Assembly: GCA_021018995.1 (NCBI GenBank)
Contig: CM037587.1
Span: forward strand, 68,715,604-68,779,603
From: Chloranthus sessilifolius
Taxonomy: Eukaryota; Streptophyta; Magnoliopsida; Chloranthales; Chloranthaceae
Length of the DNA stretch: 64,000 bases
Reading direction: 5' to 3'
Shown: one piece after another, positions 46,625 to 58,819 of the stretch
Position numbering within the stretch: the stretch's first letter is position 1
How the letters are laid out: each line of letters opens with the position of its first letter
Position numbers and translations under genes: made by a program
Notes under the pieces: generated by a model
Seen by the model: only the letters and a program-made list of their open reading frames with translations
The model's database searches: none
What the model was told of the DNA's origin: nothing

Positions 46625-49600
46625 TATTGAGCACTGAAATATACAACTTTAAACCCCTTAACCTGGCCTTTATTATACCTTTGAGCTGATTAATAATGCT
46701 TTTTCAGTGTGTTTGTGTAGATAACAGGAAAATATAGCCTAAAGTTGCAATCCTTCATTTTCAAGCCAAGAAGAAAGGATTTTGAACCAAATTGTGGAGC
46801 TGATGGATTTTTTGGAGGATGCACCATGGTGGTCCACACCATTAGGGCAAGGTTAGCTTGCTTAAGGACCTTTGAAGGACTACTGAGTGAGAGAGAAGAA
46901 GCCCAAGGTTCATAGAATGCTACTGCACTAAACAATTACAGCAGTATATAGGAGCCGCAGTCCAACACTTTGAGGGGAGTACGATAGCTAACTCTATTTC
47001 ATGCATGCAATGATATATGCTGCATTCAACCAGCAGCTGAAGAGGTGAAGCCATGAACCATTCAAGACCTGCTGTTGTTGCAGCCAACCAACCTGCCATG
47101 CAATTCAGGACTTGCTGTACCAAACTCCTTAAGCACTGACATGAGACCACCAAGCTATTAGAGCAGCTGCATTCCTGCTGAGCTGCTATTCAAGGCTCTA
47201 GGTCCAACATGCAAACCAGCTGCAAATGCTGAGCAAACAAACAGTGGCTGCAGCCTACAGTTCATGCACTCTAATTGCTGCTACACCACACCCAACTAAA
47301 TAGCTGCTGCATTAGATCTGTTGAGAGGAGGAGCAGCCACTTAATATACTCGAGTAGCTGCATTTTATATATAGGAGCAGATATGGCTATGAAAGGCCTT
47401 CAATAACTTCACACTTGAAGCAAAAACACAATCCTAGTGGATGCTGCAACACATGACCTACTCAAGCAATCCATTTGAGTGCAGCCCCATCATCTCAAGC
47501 TGAAAAACCTGCTGCTGCACTATTGAGGAGACCAAGGTGTTGAGCTTCTGGTTGAAGACTCAAGCCCCACATGCTGAAAAATGAGAAGCACAGCTACTGT
47601 ATGGAAGGACTCAAGCAAACGGCACACATACTACACTTTATGCAGTCAAGACGCTACAGATTTGGAGCCATGAATCATTTAAAAGCAGTTGTTGTTGCTG
47701 CAGCTGGCAGAGACTAGAGCAGTTGTTGTGCTTAGCTGCACAACTCATGCATTCTACTTGCAATGCCGCTATAACATCCAAGAACTATTGCTGCACTGCT
47801 GTGTATAGCTGAAGAATAGCAGCATGAAGCCCCCTCGAGCAGTCCATGGTTGCACACTCGAACCTGTTGAGCTATGGACTTGGAGAGCTGAAGACACTTG
47901 AAGCTGTCGAGTAGTTAATATTGTTGGAGCAACCACGTGAGTGGTGTAAATGTTGTTGAAAATGAACCACTCAAGTTGTGAATGCTGTAAACCGAACCTG
48001 TCGAGTTGCACCTTGAAGAGCTCGAGAGGATTGCTAAAACTACAAGTGAGCTTGAGTAGTTCACTCATCCTTGCGAGCTGGAAACATGGAGTTTTAAAGG
48101 TCTGGTTAGGTTCCCTTCAACTTGTCGAGCTGCAGTGTAGGCGAGCTCCTTAAAAGCCTATTTTTGAACCTGGCGAGGCTATTTTTGAACTAAGCCAGAT
48201 CCTAGCAAAAATGCAAATCTGAAGCTCTATCCTCGGAAGGCACAAGTTCCAACTGCTGTTTTCAAACTCCAAGTATATTTTGTGTATTTCACACCTTCTA
48301 GGGCACATATCCCAATGCCCCATGCATCCCAAGGCATCCAATTGCTGCAAATAAGCCACGAAGGCAGCTCCACACACCCTATTTTCTGACTGGCTAATGC
48401 ACCTAGCTGCTGCTACGGATTGTCTATATATAGCTATATTTTGCCTTGTAAAATTATCCAAATTAGCTGGATCACTTTAGTCTTTTTCTAAGGTTTCGAG
48501 CCAGGAATAGCTTGAGCTCATTTAGGGTTTTCTAGGGTTTTAAGCCAGTCTCATTTCCCTTTTAGTTTCCATTTTCTTCTTACTTAGCCCAGCTGCAAAG
48601 CTGAGTTAAAGCCTTTTGTAGCAGCTAGGGATAGTTTAGTTTTGCAATGGGCTTTGTATGAACATAGTGAGCTGTTTTGGGTGTTTGCAAGGGATATTGT
48701 CTTGTGGGCAACCATTGTAAGTCCTTTCTAATCAATGAAATGCCATGTTTTAATGCTCGTTAAATTTGTATTTTCCTATATTTTTCACATAGATTTTTAT
48801 AGATTTGATGCTCCCATGGTTGCTTGAGCTTGTAGCCCTGCAACCATGGTGACAACAGTAGTATTACTATTCTATTCCCAGCCTTCGTAATTAAGATAAC
48901 CTCTGGAATAGCCTATGACCATTCTAGTGGGTAGGGTATAGCCCTAAGGCTGGTCTAGATCACAGGGCTGAGATGGATTATTTTTGTCTGCACTTGAGCT
49001 TGTAGCCAAGTGAGAGACAGTTGCAGAGCCAAATTCTCCCATGTTTTACATTGCCATTTTCAATGTTTAGATTTGAGATTTTCCCACAGATTGCAGACTT
49101 GTGAGCTGGGTCATTGCAGGCCTTTTTATACCAATGACCAGTTGAGTTTAAAGCCCCATTCATCCTTTGATTCCTAACGGCTTCCACCTGGTTTTCAAGT
49201 ACTGTTTGCTCCTATGGTTGCTTGATCTTGTAGCCTTGCAACCATAGTGTCTGCAATGAGTTTCTTGTTATGATTTAATCCATTAATTGGATGAAATCTC
49301 TGGGATATTTTGTGACCATTTAAGTAGACAAAATACACCCCTAAGATCAGTCAAGACCTTTGGGTTAGGTTAGATTTTTCTACCTAGCAGATTTGCTTGT
49401 GCCATCTAAAGGATTGTTGCAGATTCATTTCTAACACTAAGTTGCAGTGCTGATTTATCCATAGCTGTCTATTTCTCCCTATTTTTCCTTTATTTTTGCA
49501 CACCATCATCATCCTTCTTCTACCCATTTCATTAGTTATAGTTTTATTCTTGTTTTTAGTTTTAGGTTAACTTTGTGACACCTAAACACCTTCTCTTTGC

Positions 49601-49836
49601 CTCGCTTTCTAGTGTAAGTTTAGAGTTGCCAGGTCTATAGCTAGATCTGGAGTTTACTATACAACCCTTGAGGTTTTAGATCATCACCCTCCGTGGGACA
49701 AACTCTTACTTATTAAAACTTGCTAAAACAACCCTGGATCTTGCAGGCTTTGTTAAATCAGTGTGTGTAGATTTTCTTCCTTATTTATACCATTATTTTT
49801 CTCATTTAAATAAGCAGACATAAGATTAATCCAACA
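46625..49836 (+). mobile_element. S element 5' LTR
   Basis: It begins TATTGAGCACTG (the other LTR has TGTTGAGCACTG, so the terminal TG has mutated to TA) and ends AATCCAACA. It includes a CTATATATAG TATA box at about 48423, a GTTTTAATGCTCRTTAAAT block and a repeated 'gagcttgtagcc' phrase. The short ORFs (for example 47769-48068, 48150-48461) are on the minus strand and not conserved in sense. Confidence 0.88.
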
Positions 49837-49842
49837 AGTTTT

Positions 49843-49860
49843 TGGCGCTGCTACCGGGGA
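49843..49860 (+). other. S element primer-binding site (Asp tRNA type)
   Basis: TGGCGCTGCTACCGGGGA, six bases after the LTR end, differs in a few positions from TGGCGCCGTTGCCGGGGA, the sequence complementary to plant aspartate tRNA and used by Athila-like elements. Confidence 0.87.
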
Positions 49861-50449
49861 GTTTTGATCTAAGTATAGTAATCTGAGTTTAGTTTTATTC
49901 TTTGTAGTTGTAGTGTTTGAGTAAATTACAGTTGTATTTTTCCTGTGATTTTTTATATTTTCCTTGTTTATTTTCTGTTTTTAGATCTTTTTGGTGTCTT
50001 AGGTATGTTGAATAAAGTACAACTGTAATCTCTGTGGTTTGCATTTATTTTCCTGTTATTACATGTGTAGTGTCTAAATAAATACCTGCTGCTTCCTTTA
50101 TTTTGCAGTTCTTCCTCATTGTTTATTGTAGATTTATATCCTGTTTGTGTTTAAATAAATTTTTGTTGAAGTTTTTTACTTTTGCAACTCTGGAGCAGTA
50201 ACATAAGGGTTGATCAGCAGCAGTTGAAGCAATTATGCATCAGTTTGCATCTCTCAGCAGCTGTATTTAGTCTTTAGTATTTTTATTCTATCTGTTGTGG
50301 GGTCCTTGTTTTTACTGTGTGTGTGTTATAAGCTGGGAAGAAGGTCTCTCAATCCCAAGCTAGAACCTTTGAATCCTGAGATTGAGAGAGTCTTAAGTAT
50401 TAGGCCAGCAACACACATCCTTGTTGTTGAAATTTTAGTAACAACTGAG

Positions 50450-51837
50450 ATGGGGAAGCAACCAAGACACCTTAGAGAGTATTATGCACCAGGGGCATAC
50501 TCATCCCCCTCTTGCATTTGGCTCCCTACTGTTGTGGATAACTATAAGATCAAAGCCTCAACCATCCAAATGTTACCAAGTTTTCATGGGCTGAGCAAGG
50601 AAGACCCTTACCAGCATATAGATCAGTTCCTTTCTTTACGTACTACCTTTAATATTACTGGTTTGGGAGAGGAAGCTACCAAATTGAGGCATTTTCCTTT
50701 TTCCCTAAAGGATAAGGTCAGAATATGGCTCACCATACTCTTAGCCAACAACATACAATCTTGGAATGACTTGTAATGTCGATTCATGGCTAAATTTTTC
50801 CCAATTGGTAAAACCAGCCAGTAGAGGAAGAGCGTTATCTCTTTTGCTCAATCCCCAACTGAACAATTGCACGAAGCTTGGGATAGATTTAATGAGTTGT
50901 TGAGGCAGTGCCCACACCACCAGATACCTAGGTGGTAGCTTGTGCAAAGCTTCTACCAGGGGCTTGATGCCAAAAGCAGATTTATGACTAATACATCATG
51001 TGGTGGCACATACCTCAGCAAAACTGAAGTAGAGGCTTGAGATTTATTCGATGTGTTAAGTGAAAACTCCATACAGCTGGAGTCTTTGTCAAGCAATGGC
51101 AATGAACCAGCAGCTAGAGGTTTAAAAGAATCCACATATTTTGGGAAATTGTATGAATTAAATGTATACAATAACCTAGAGAAAGAGATGAATAACTTGT
51201 CTAAAAAATTTGATAGAGTGTTGAGTGTGTTGTAGCCCCACATGGCTGCACAGGTTTGAGAGGCATGCTTGATATGCCACTCACCCACACACTCCCATCT
51301 GTATTATCCCTCTGTTGGTCCATTTCTTGAATTAGTAAATGAGCAAGCCAATGTTGTCCAATCATTTGGACAGCAGCCTGCTGGGTACACTTGGAGGAAC
51401 CACTCAAATTTGAGGTGGAGACAAGTTGATTTGCCTCGAACCCAGCAGTAGTAGCACTGCAGTACAATTCCAACCAGCAGTCCCCTCATGGTTACTCACT
51501 AAGACAACATTTCCCACATCAGTTCCCCCAGCCAAGCCAATTAATTTTGCCATCACCACAGCCAAGAGCTCCCTCCGTTGAGGAGTAAGTTTTATCTTCA
51601 TTGCAAAATATCGACTCCATTTCACAAATTGTGAATTCACACACATAGAGCATCAGAGAAATTGAAGACCAGCTTGGTTATATCTCAAATGCTCTGATGA
51701 AAAGGGAAGAGGGTCGACTTTCGGGCCAAACTGTGAACAATTCCAGAGGGGCACACTTGATTGGTGAAGTCTCTTCAAGTCCTGAAGAAACTAAAGCCAT
51801 CAGTGCCCTGAGGAATGGGAAGGTGGTGGCTAACTAA
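50450..51837 (+). pseudogene. S element gag, broken
   Basis: This is an Athila/Tat-type gag (retrotransposon capsid). The start at 50450 gives MGKQPRHLREYYAPGAY. Conserved pieces are IQMLPSFHGLSKEDPYQHI, LRHFPFSLKDKVRIWL, SWNDL, FMAKFFPIGKT, RFNELLRQCPHHQIPRW and LVQSFYQGLD, all in one frame but with stop codons at 50774, 50822, 50937 and 51041. The C-terminus is readable in another frame: a GYTWRNHSNLRW motif, SIREIEDQLGYISNAL, and ALRNGKVVAN before the stop at 51835-51837, corresponding to the LRSGK end of Athila gags. No pol follows; the sequence goes on as AT-rich spacer with TA microsatellites. Confidence 0.85.
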
Positions 51838-51940
51838 GATGTTGTTGATGCCAAAAGGTTGTGCATTCGATAAGAAGGTGAATAAATAGGGGCTATTGTA
51901 TGGCCCCAAGTAAAAAAATAAAATTTTTCCAAAATACAAA

Positions 51941-51962
51941 TATATATATATATATAAATAAA

Positions 51963-51998
<36 letters not shown>
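51941..51998. repeat. (TA)n microsatellites after the S gag
   Basis: Two TA runs (51941-51957 and 51965-51998) separated by a short A-rich stretch. They mark the place where pol would begin in an autonomous relative. Confidence 0.85.
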
Positions 51999-52003
<5 letters not shown>

Positions 52004-52664
52004 GTGAATGATAGGTCAGCAGATGAGGACTAGCAGTACCTCATCTGCCATTTCCTCATACTTTTTAAAGTCCTCCTTTCCACAAGGAGAAGGATATGAT
52101 GGAGGAAATGAGGACTGTTCACATAGTTGCAATCATTGGTAGCAGGTGGATGAAACCATGAGGTCATACCTTTGCATTTTCATCAAACCTTCCATTTCAG
52201 CTGAGATCCAGATGGGGTAACCAAAATTTCTGTCATTCATGCACCCCCATCTGGACTGTTGTGTAAATATTATTTTTGTGTGATCTGATTTTGTATGAAT
52301 TTTGCTTTTAAAATATGTGCCATTAATGTTGATAATTCTTTGCCATCAATTTAGATTCATACTCAAATCATGTTTAGGTAGTTGTGTTTAGGATTTTAAC
52401 TATTTTAGGTGTTTCATATAGTTAATTTTTTATATATACTTGCTATTTTTAATTTTATTTCTGCTGTATATAGTTGTTATTTTTAGGAATATGTGTAGTT
52501 TTGTTTTCTTAGTTGTCATTTTGCATATATTCTCTTTTTCTCTTTCCTAGTATGATTTTCTGCAATTTTTCAGCTTAGTTTTTTGTTGTAATTTAGTTAG
52601 TTTTGCTATTATAAGCACTGCTGCCCCTATACATGATCCTGAAATAGTGAGGACACAATTTATC

Positions 52665-52680
52665 TTAGGTTTGGGGGTAT
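52665..52680 (+). other. Second, internal polypurine-like tract
   Basis: TTAGGTTTGGGGGTAT is nearly the same as the terminal tract TTAGGTTTGGGGGTGT (54280-54295) but lies 1.6 kb upstream of the LTR. It could be a central polypurine tract or the remnant of the original pol 3' end. Confidence 0.65.
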
Positions 52681-52689
52681 GGCAGGTAG

Positions 52690-54150
52690 GCCAGCCAATA
52701 GAAGAGTTAATTCTAGTGCAGCAATGTGAGAAAAATTGAATTGAATAAAATCAATTCCCACCTGACAATGTGAAAATGGGGAAATTTAAAAAATTTTACA
52801 GACTCTTTAAAACTGAAAATTTTAAAAAATTTACCACCACCATGATGCTAACATTAGAAAAAAATTTCAGTTACTACTTAGTGAACCTAAGAGGAAAGGA
52901 AAAGGTGAAAATACACCCCATGGATTAATTTGAAGACCATACACAATGAGATTTCAGCCTATCAAATTTCTTTTGAAGAGTGTTTGTGGAATTTTTCTGC
53001 TCTAAGGACTGATTGATTCAATCTCTTTTCACTAGAACTTAGGCATCCCCAAGTTGAAACTGATTGATAACACTCATGACACTAAGGAGATGATCTAAGG
53101 CCTTCATTTGGATAGTTTGAGCCTAAATTTCTAACCTATTAAACTACCCTTGTGAATACACTCTTTGAGCCTTTAAATCTATTTTTTCTTCAACAAACAC
53201 CAGAGTACTTGCACCTAAACCTCATTGACCTAATTCAGCCTTACCCTCACTCTGAGATTTCAAGAGCTAAAGGAGAAGAAGTTGAATATAGGTAGGCTAG
53301 GTTCAACATTTGGTGGGAGAAGAGAAGCAACATACAAACAACAGTGTAGCAGTGGTTATGTGTGATATTTCATAAAAAAAATATATATATATAGATAAAA
53401 AAAAAAAGAGAAAGAAAGAGAAGTCATTTCATTTGAAAGTTGAAAAGAAGAGAAGGAGCTGGCCACTTTGACTCTGAAAAATATAAAAGAAGATGAAGTT
53501 GTGCTAAAATGAAGGTTGTGAAGTCATGAATCACTCTCTAACCTTGCTAATTTCTCAAATCTTGAATCCATTTTATCCCTCCTATTCTTTTTAAACCTCA
53601 ACCATAAGCCATATTACAACGCATAAAAAAGACATTATTGATCCGAAGTGAAATGAGTTGTCATGTGGAGACAAGGGAATGCCTAGACTATGGTGAAAGG
53701 TACTTGAGGATGTCAGGAATTAGAAGCAATGCCTATACTCATGTTTGTAGGCCTATTTGAGGACTGTGACTGATTTTGAGCGGATGAGAATGTGAACGCC
53801 CTTGGAGTTTCATTGTTGAGAGATAGCCCTGGTGAGGATTGGGTATGAAATTTAACTTCATTAGGGTGGTATTCAAACCTGATTTTTGAATTAAAGGCAA
53901 ACTTGGTACTGATTTTTGCACATTGAATTCCTGATGTAACCTGAGTGGTGGTGATCCAAATATATCTTGATTTAGGTTTTAATTTGCTACATTACTGCTA
54001 TAATTTCCTCTAATTTGTAAAGAATACGTGTCAAATGATGCTTTACTCATTGAAATCTGTTTTGTAATTGACAGCACTCTACTTAACTGTTTTAATGGTG
54101 AAGTTTGTGGGTATCTTCCCTGAAAACCCTCAGGAGACTTCACTCCTCCA
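52690..54150 (+). other. S element 3' spacer, no gene seen
   Basis: AT-rich sequence between the two polypurine-like tracts, in the place where Athila elements carry an envelope-like gene. I see no frame over 70 codons and no envelope motif. Confidence 0.55.
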
Positions 54151-54153
54151 CTA

Positions 54154-54210
54154 GGGAGCACCTAGGGGTTTAAAAGGCTTGATGCATATGCTAAATGCAT
54201 CCGTGCTCCC
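54154..54210 (+). other. Nested stem-loop upstream of the S polypurine tract
   Basis: An outer stem GGGAGCAC (54154-54161) pairs with GTGCTCCC (54203-54210). Inside, GATGCAT (54181-54187) pairs with ATGCATC (54195-54201). Both arms are perfect. It is about 70 bases upstream of the polypurine tract. Confidence 0.65.
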
Positions 54211-54280
54211 TACGAAAGTGACATTTATTGTTTTGAATAATTATTTTAATTTTTCCTTTGCTGGAGGACTAGCAAAGATT

Positions 54281-54293
54281 AGGTTTGGGGGTG
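54281..54293 (+). other. S element polypurine tract
   Basis: AGGTTTGGGGGTG lies directly before the LTR start TGTTGAGCACTG, as required for second-strand priming. Confidence 0.85.
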
Positions 54294-57200
54294 TGTTGAG
54301 CACTGAAATATACCACTTTTCACCCCTTAACCTGGCCTTTATTAGACTTTGAGCTAGTTAATAATTGTTTTTAAGTGTGTTTGTGTAGATAATAGGAAAA
54401 TATAGCTAAAAGCTACAATCATTCATTTTCAAGCCAAGAAGAAAGGATTTTGAACCAAACTGTCGAGCTGATGGAGTTTTAGAGGATGCACCATGGTGGT
54501 CCACACCATTGGGGCAAGGTTAGCATGCTTTGGGACCTTTGGAGGCCTGCCGACTGAGAGAGAAGAAGCTCAAGGATCATAGAATGCTGCTGCACTAAAC
54601 AACTACAGCAGTATATAGGTGCCGCAGTCCAGCACTTTGAGGGGAGCACATCAACTAACTTTATTTCATGCATGCAATGATATATGCTGCATTCAACCAG
54701 CAGCTGAAGAGGTGATGCCAAGAACCATTCAGGACCTGTTGTTATTGCAGCCAACCAACCTGCCATGCAATTCAGGACTTGCTGCACCAAACTCCTCAAG
54801 CACTGACATGAGACCAGCAAGCAATTAGAGCAGCAGCATTCCTGTTGAGCTGCTGATCAAGGCTCTAAGTCCAACAAGCAGAGCAGCTGCAAATACTGAG
54901 CAAACAAACAGTGGCAGCAGCCTATAGTTCATGCACTCTAATTGCTGCTACACCACACCCAACTAAACAGCTGCTGCATTAGATCTGTTGAGAGGAGGAG
55001 CAGCCACTTAATATACTCGAGCATCTGCATTTAATATATAGGAGCAGCAATGGATATGAAAGGCCTTCAAGCACTTCACGCTTGCAGCAAAAGCACAATC
55101 CTAGTGGCTGCTGCAACACATGACCTACTCAAGCAATCCATTTGAGTGCAGCCCCATCATCTCAAGCTGAAAAACCTGCTGCTACACTGTTGAGGAGACC
55201 AAGGTGTTGAGCTGCTGGTTGAAGACTCAAGCCCCATATGCTGAAAAATGAGAAGCACCGATACTGCATGGAAGGACTCAAGCAGATGGCACAGATGCTA
55301 CACTTTATGCAGTCAAGATGCTGCAGATTTGCAGCCATGAATCATTTAAAAGAAGCTGTTGTTGCTGCAGCCAGCAAAGACTAGAGCAGCTGTTGTGCCT
55401 AGCTGCACAACTCATGCATTCTACTAGCAGTGCTGCTATAACATCCAAGAACTGCTGCTGCACTACTGTGTATAGGTGAAGAACAGCAGCATGATGCCCC
55501 CTCTAGCAGTCCATGGTTTCACACTCGAACCTGTCAAGCTGAAGACACTTGAAGCTGTCGAGTAGTTAATATTGCTGGAGCAACCAAGCGAGTGGTGTAA
55601 ATGTTGTTGAAAATGAACCACTCGAGCTGTGCATGCTGTAAACCGAACCTATCGAGCTGCACCTTGAAGAGCTCGAGAGGATTGCTGAAACTACAAGTGA
55701 GTTCGAGTAGTTCACTCATCCTCGCGAGCTGGAAACTTGGAGTTTTAAAGGTCTTGCTAGGTTCCCTTGAACCTGTCGAGCTGCAGTGCAGCCATTTCAT
55801 CCTGGCGAGCTCCTTAAAAGCCTGTTTTTGAACCTGGCGAGGTTGTTTTTGAACTAACCAAGATCCTAGTGAGAATGCAAATCTGAAGCTCTATCCTCGC
55901 AAGGCACGAGTTGCAGCTGCTGTTTTCAAACTCTAAGGATAATTTTGGTATTTCACACTTTCTAGGGCACACATCCCATTGCCCCACACATCCCAAAGCA
56001 TCCAATGGCTGTAAATAGGCCACTTAGGCAGCTCCACACACCCTATTTTCTGATTGGCTAATGCACCTAGCTGCTGCTATGGATTGTCTATATATAGCTA
56101 TATTTTGCCTTGTAAAATCTTTCAAATTAACTAGATCACTTTAGTCTTTTGCTAGGGTTTCGAGCTAGGACTAGCCTAAGCTCATTTAGGGTTTTCTAGG
56201 GTTCCGAGCTAGTCTTGTTTTCCTTTTATTTTCCACTTTCTTCTTACTTAGCCCAACTGCAAAGCTAAGCTAAAGCCTTTTGTAGCAGCTAGGGATAGTT
56301 TAGTTTTGCAATGAGTTTTGTATGAACATAGGGAGCTGTTTTGGGTTTTTGTAAGGGCTGTTGTCCTATAGGCAACCATTGTAAGTCCTTTCTAATAAAT
56401 GAAATGCCATGTTTTAATGCTCATTAAATCAATATTTTCCTGTATTTTTTCTACAGATTTTTTTAGATTTAATGCTCCCATGATTGCTTGAGCTTATAGC
56501 CCTGCAACCAAGGTGACAACAGTAGTATTACTGCTCTATTCCCAGCCTTTGTGATTAAGATAACCTCTGGGATAGCCTGTGACCATTCTAGTGGGTAGGG
56601 TATAGCCCTAAGGCTGGTCTAAACCACAGGGCTGAGATGGATTCTTTTCCTCTTCACTTGAGCTTGTAGCCAAGTGAGAGATAGTTGCAGAGCCAACTTC
56701 TCCCCTGTTTTCATTGCCATTTTCAGTGTTTAAATCTGAGATTTTTGCACAGATTGCAGACTTGTTAGATAGGTCATTGTAGGCCTTTTTGTACCAATGA
56801 CCAGCTGAGTTTAAAGACCCGTTCATCCTTTGATTCCTTGTGGTTTCCACCTGGTTTTCAAGGACTGTTTCCTCCTATTGTTGCTTGAGCTTGTAGCCTT
56901 GCAACCATAGTGTCTGCAATGGGTTTCTTATTATGATTTAATCCATTGATTGGATGAAATCTCTAGGATATTTTGTGACCATTTAAGTGGATAAAATACA
57001 ACCCCTAAGATCAGTCCAGACCTCTGGGTTATGTTAGATTTTTCTACCTAGCAGAAGTGCTTGTTTCCATCTAAAGGATTGTTGTAGATTCATTTCTAAC
57101 ACTGAGTTACAGTGCTGATTTATCCATAGCTATCTATTTCTCCCTATTTTTTCGTTATTTTCTAACACCATCATCATCCTTCTTCTACCCCTTTCTTTAA

Positions 57201-57501
57201 TTATAGTTTTGTTCTTATTTTTAGTTTTAGGTTAGCTTTGTGACACTTAAACACATTCTCTTTACCTTGCTTTCTAGTGTGATTTAGAGTTGCCAGGTTT
57301 GTAGACAGATCTAGAGTTTACTATACAACCCTTAAGGTTTCAGATCATCACTCTCCGTGGGACAAACTCTTACTTATTAAAACTTGCTACAACAACCCTG
57401 GATCTTGCAGGCTTTGTTTAAATCTATGTGTGTAGATTTTCTTCCTTATTTTTACCACTGTTTTTCTCATTTAAATAAGCACACAAAAGATTAATCCAGC
57501 A
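54294..57501 (+). mobile_element. S element 3' LTR
   Basis: It aligns by eye with the 5' LTR over its whole length and differs by 4 bp in length. It begins TGTTGAGCACTG and ends AATCCAGCA. TATA box CTATATATAG lies at about 56090. The closeness of the two LTRs suggests a more recent insertion than E2. Confidence 0.88.
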
Positions 57502-57900
57502 CATGCCCATCCCCTCAAGAAGCTCTCAAGGGGCTCAGAACCTGTCAAGTGGTCCAGAAAGGTGCAGTTTTGGGGCCAAATTTGAATCGCCGTAACTTTG
57601 GATGTGCAACTCGGATTGAGGTGATTCTTGGCTTGTTGGAAAGCTGGGGCCCTCTGCTTTTCAATGGTATAAGCTCTAATCTCAATAGAGGTCCCTTCCA
57701 GCCTTGGTACATCCTCCTCTATCCGTTGTCCGGGAGGGTTAACTATGGGCTTGGGGGTAATTCTTAAGGGTTTGAGAAGTTTCCTAGGGGTTTGGAAGGT
57801 TCCTAGGGATATGGGAAATGCTCTCGGAAGCTCGGGGGTGCATCTCTCTCGGAGTATGTTTCGCTAAGGCCTTGGGCCAAATTTTGGTGTGTACTATATC

Positions 57901-57955
57901 AGTGGACATGGTTTTGAAAGGCTTGCCAAGTCCTAATGAAGACACACTGATACTG
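57901..57955 (+). pseudogene. NADH-cytochrome b5 reductase-like gene fragment (rest of the split exon)
   Basis: Continues the exon cut at 9532. The 5-bp duplication ATATC precedes it. The frame runs on as VDMVLKGLPSPNEDTLIL and ends at a GTGAGT splice donor (57956). In the family, VCGPPGMM would come in the next exon; I do not find it downstream, so the captured fragment ends with this intron. Confidence 0.9.
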
Positions 57956-58800
57956 GTGAGTTATACTTATATTAACCTTTATATTTGATTGGTTACAATT
58001 TTTCATTAATTATTGAGTGCTTTTTACACCCATAATTGATACAATTGGCATCCAAGTTTGTATTAGATGCTTAACCTGTGCACCATGGGCAGTTTCACAT
58101 TTAATCTCCCCCCACCAAACTCGTCAAACCCATAATTGATACAATGACCATGACCTAATCTAGCTATGGTGTAAACAGGCAAGTTCAACCCTGCTCTATG
58201 AGCAGTTCCTTGGAGAAGGTTCTTGTATACACCAGTCTCATCCTATACAATAGTTTGCCCACAAATCAGTAATAATTATTTCAAGCTAGTGGCATGCCAT
58301 GGTTTTTTTAATGTCTTCTTAGCCATTAAACAGAACAGTAACAAACTAAAAATGCATACATACATACATACATTTGTATATATCAGCTGTCATTTCATGT
58401 ACAGTTATGGTTCATTATTACTTGGCCCAAGGGATTTTGAAGTGCTTAATTGAGGGTTCTAGTGTGCAAATGCATTTTCGTTTCTATTCTCAGATCATCT
58501 TGACTCATTAACATTTTAAAGGACGTACCCAATAAAAAAAATTGATTAGTGCATAATATTGTTCTGTTTGAGCTCTAGAACCTGTTTGAAATGCACACTT
58601 TGGTCCACACTTTGGTCACGTAGTCTCTTACTGGAGCCTTAAACAATTTTTAATGGTCCCAAATTGTGAAAGAAAAATCATAAGCACAATGATGTGATCG
58701 ACGATCATTGTAGGAGATGGACGACCAAGGATGTAAACTTGTGGTGATTGGGTGACTCCAATGATTCGGTTGCCACTTGGTAGAGGTGTGTTACAAATTT
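57956..58800. other. CACTA right arm, no gene seen
   Basis: It begins as the intron after the last reductase exon. No further exon of that gene or of any other is recognisable. A short ATAC repeat (58356-58372) is the only local structure. Confidence 0.55.
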
Positions 58801-58819
58801 AAATGGCTTTTACAGCCAT

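Larger units (their letters stand above)
46625..57501 (+). mobile_element. S element: gag-only, Athila-like retrotransposon with 3.2-kb LTRs
   Basis: A complete insertion flanked by CATGC (46620-46624 and 57502-57506). LTRs are 46625-49836 and 54294-57501, read plus strand. An Asp-tRNA primer site and a GGTTTGGGGGTG polypurine tract sit next to the LTRs in the correct places. The 4.5-kb internal part holds a decayed gag and no protease, polymerase or integrase. This matches non-autonomous TR-GAG elements. The solo LTR at 2690-5098 belongs to a related subfamily. Confidence 0.9.
9533..57895 (-). mobile_element. E2: Tat/Ogre-type Ty3/gypsy retrotransposon, nested in CACTA
   Basis: This large minus-strand element is flanked by ATATC (9528-9532 and 57896-57900). 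The 3' LTR is on the left (9533-14368) and the 5' LTR on the right (45417-57895), each about 1.6 kb once later insertions are removed. Next to the right LTR is an Arg-tRNA-type primer site; next to the left LTR is the polypurine tract. Both are typical of the Tat/Ogre lineage, as are the second RNase H domain and a size near 20 kb. It carries gag-pol at 22574-30105 and two antisense genes at 16157-20806. Three other retroelements have inserted into it. Its own insertion split a captured exon. Confidence 0.9.
45417..57895 (-). mobile_element. E2 5' LTR (right), interrupted by a gag-only element
   Basis: LTR parts are 45417-46624 and 57507-57895, matching the left LTR. The LTR begins TGTGCAAACGTGGGC beside the primer site. 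The outer end has decayed from TGTCAACA to TGTGTACT. The TATA box is at 46134-46141. A CATGC duplication marks the nested insertion at 46625-57501. A frame at 45634-46014 has a counterpart in the other LTR, but it is not open across that copy and is not taken as a gene. Confidence 0.88.

Noticed and set aside
52690..54150. Envelope-like gene in the S element
   Set aside because: The position fits an Athila envelope-like gene, but no frame longer than about 60 codons or membrane segment is visible.
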